Source of the DNA: an uncultured Collinsella sp.
Lineage (GTDB): Bacteria; Actinomycetota; Coriobacteriia; Coriobacteriales; Coriobacteriaceae
Length of the DNA: 7,848 nt
NCBI GenBank assembly: GCA_900553935.1
Contig: USFK01000062.1
Location: forward strand, 1-7,848
Direction of reading: 5' to 3'
Part shown: in pieces, positions 6,383 through 7,848 of the stretch
Numbering within the stretch: the stretch's first letter is position 1
How the letters are laid out: each line of letters starts with the position of its first letter
Notes under the pieces: generated by a model
The model's input: only the letters and a program-made list of their open reading frames with translations
What the model was told of the DNA's origin: nothing
Databases searched by the model: none
Program-made: the position numbers and the translations under genes

Positions 6383-7848
6383 ATGCCGCTTTTCTCGCAA
6401 CATACCGCCCGGTTCTCGCCGGACGTTCCTTTGGAGGGCACCAGCTCTCGCGAGCTGCTCAAGCGGTACCAGCCGCTCGAGACACTTGCGACCGGCGGTT
6501 TTGGCTCCATCGAGATCTGCCGCGACACGCACCTGCGCCGCCGCGTCGCCATTAAACGCATCCCCCTTATCAACGGTGCCGGCATGCCCGCTAGCGACAT
6601 CATGGATGTCCTGCGCGAGGCGCACACTGCCGCCATGCTTCAACATCCCAACATCGTGCAGGTTATCGACTTTACGCACGACACAGCCTATGCCTACCTG
6701 GTTATGGAATATGTCGATGGCATGTCGCTGGCCGAGTTTTTGCACCGCGCGGACGGCCACTCACTTACCTTTGACGAGGCCGCGGCCATTGCCGATGCCC
6801 TGGGCCAGGCGCTCACCTTCGCCCACAGTAATGGCGTACTCCACCTGGACATTAAGCCCGCCAACGTGCTCATCGACCACTCGGGCAATGTAAAGCTCAC
6901 CGACTTTGGCATGGCGCGGCTGTCGTCCGCCGGTGGCTTTGGCGGCTCACGCGGCGGCACCATCGGCTACATGCCGCCCGAGCAGCTCGATATCGAGACC
7001 GGCACGGTCGACGAGCGCGCCGATGTCTTTGCCCTCGCCTGTGTGATCTACGAGGGCCTGTGCGGCAGCGCTCCTTTTATGGCGGCCACGCCCGCCGACT
7101 CGCTCGGCCGCATCATCGGCGGCGCCACCTATCCCAGCGAGCTGATACCACACTTTCCCCCGGGAGCCGAGGCCGCGCTCATGAGCGCGCTCTCCCCCAT
7201 GCCGCAGGACCGCCCCAACAGCATCGAGGCATTTTGCGACCAGCTCCTTGCCGGTCTGGGCAGCGTGCGCGAAGGCCGTCGCAGCCTGGAGCAAATGGTT
7301 GGCGAACTTTCGGATGACGAGCAGGAGCTCGACGATATCGAGCCGTCGCACTACGAGGACGACACCATCGAAGTCGACCCCGCACTCGGCTGGGCAGGCA
7401 CGCGCTGGAGCCATGCGCGCGACTACGCCATGCACGCTATCTCGGCGCTAACGTGCGGCGCCTTTAGCTTTTTGCTGATGCAGACGGCCGGCGTCGCGGC
7501 GCTTCCCGGCCTGGTCATTGCGGCTATCGCGATCGGAGCGGCGGCCGGCCTGGCCCCCCAGATTGGCTCGGCCATCTCGGCTGTGGGCTTTTTGGTGCTC
7601 ATGGCAAACGCCACCATGCAGGCACAGGGCGTCCTGTCGATGTTGCCCGTCGCGGTGATCTTTGCCGCCGCCATGTCCGGTTGGTGGATCGCCTGGGGTC
7701 GCACCGAGGCTGCCGCGAGCGCCGCACTCACCTGTGCACTCGCGCTTGGCTGTCTGACCGGCAATACCTTCCTGGCAGCTGGGGTCACCGCCGGCGTCGC
7801 GTCATTTTGGCTCGGCCCGGCAAGCGCCGCCGCGGCAACGGGCATGGG
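6383..7848 (+). CDS. Serine/threonine protein kinase with polytopic membrane C-terminus (partial at window end)
   Basis: The reading frame is open from the ATG to the window edge (488 codons plus two bases) and continues beyond it. A Hanks-type kinase domain spans about residues 28-290. It has a glycine loop LATGGFGS (35-42, first glycine replaced by alanine), the VAIK lysine K58, helix-C glutamate E79, catalytic loop HLDIKPAN (154-161; D156, N161), DFG at 174-176 and PPE at 198-200. All residues needed for phosphotransfer are present. The usual HRD arginine is leucine, making this a non-RD type kinase, possibly not controlled by activation-loop phosphorylation. An acidic linker (about 312-340) leads to at least five or six membrane spans from about 350 onward, unlike PknB, which has one span and PASTA repeats. 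AGGG lies six bases before the ATG. GC content is high, as expected for the host chromosome. The substrate is unknown. Confidence 0.93.
   Translation, partial: MPLFSQHTARFSPDVPLEGTSSRELLKRYQPLETLATGGFGSIEICRDTHLRRRVAIKRIPLINGAGMPASDIMDVLREAHTAAMLQHPNIVQVIDFTHDTAYAYLVMEYVDGMSLAEFLHRADGHSLTFDEAAAIADALGQALTFAHSNGVLHLDIKPANVLIDHSGNVKLTDFGMARLSSAGGFGGSRGGTIGYMPPEQLDIETGTVDERADVFALACVIYEGLCGSAPFMAATPADSLGRIIGGATYPSELIPHFPPGAEAALMSALSPMPQDRPNSIEAFCDQLLAGLGSVREGRRSLEQMVGELSDDEQELDDIEPSHYEDDTIEVDPALGWAGTRWSHARDYAMHAISALTCGAFSFLLMQTAGVAALPGLVIAAIAIGAAAGLAPQIGSAISAVGFLVLMANATMQAQGVLSMLPVAVIFAAAMSGWWIAWGRTEAAASAALTCALALGCLTGNTFLAAGVTAGVASFWLGPASAAAATGM

Noticed and set aside
6313..6555. Plus-strand ORF starting at 6313
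   Set aside because: It is out of frame with the kinase and overlaps its start; the kinase frame has all catalytic motifs.

Overview
The window looks like a chromosomal segment of a high-GC Gram-positive gut actinobacterium, most likely a Coriobacteriia member such as Collinsella. I infer this from three things: a membrane-bound LuxR-type regulator with two output domains, a serine/threonine kinase with a multi-pass C-terminus, and strong GGAGG-type ribosome sites with occasional GTG starts. The genus is a recognition-based inference, not a proof.

Layout: nearly everything from 108 to 5943 lies on the minus strand. Transcription there runs from high to low coordinates. (1) 5943-3808 encodes a 711-residue integral membrane regulator made of two similar halves, each with about eight membrane segments followed by a LuxR-type helix-turn-helix. 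(2) After a gap of about 110 bp come five genes in one direction: a secreted 170-residue protein with a signal peptide and four cysteines (3698-3186), two ABC permease subunits (3131-2250 and 2250-1414), an ABC ATPase of the BcrA/LanF kind (1417-773), and a membrane-anchored or secreted accessory protein (776-108). The last four are packed with 1-4 bp overlaps. The secreted-protein gene is set apart by a 54-bp gap that carries a stem-loop. (3) A 439-bp divergent intergenic region (5944-6382) carries the regulator's promoter, an unusual array of five alternating 14-bp repeats, and a probable promoter for the next gene. (4) On the plus strand from 6383 to the window edge is a partial serine/threonine protein kinase with a polytopic C-terminal membrane domain.

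Reading as a system: a Sec-exported small protein next to a two-permease E-loop ABC transporter, a membrane-tethered accessory protein and a dedicated membrane regulator has the architecture of a bacteriocin-like export, immunity or envelope-stress cassette. The five-gene block is visibly poorer in GC than the kinase region, which fits an accessory or horizontally acquired module. No substrate or activity can be proven from sequence. The secreted protein is the most likely novel component and the tandem LuxR regulator the most unusual protein architecture.
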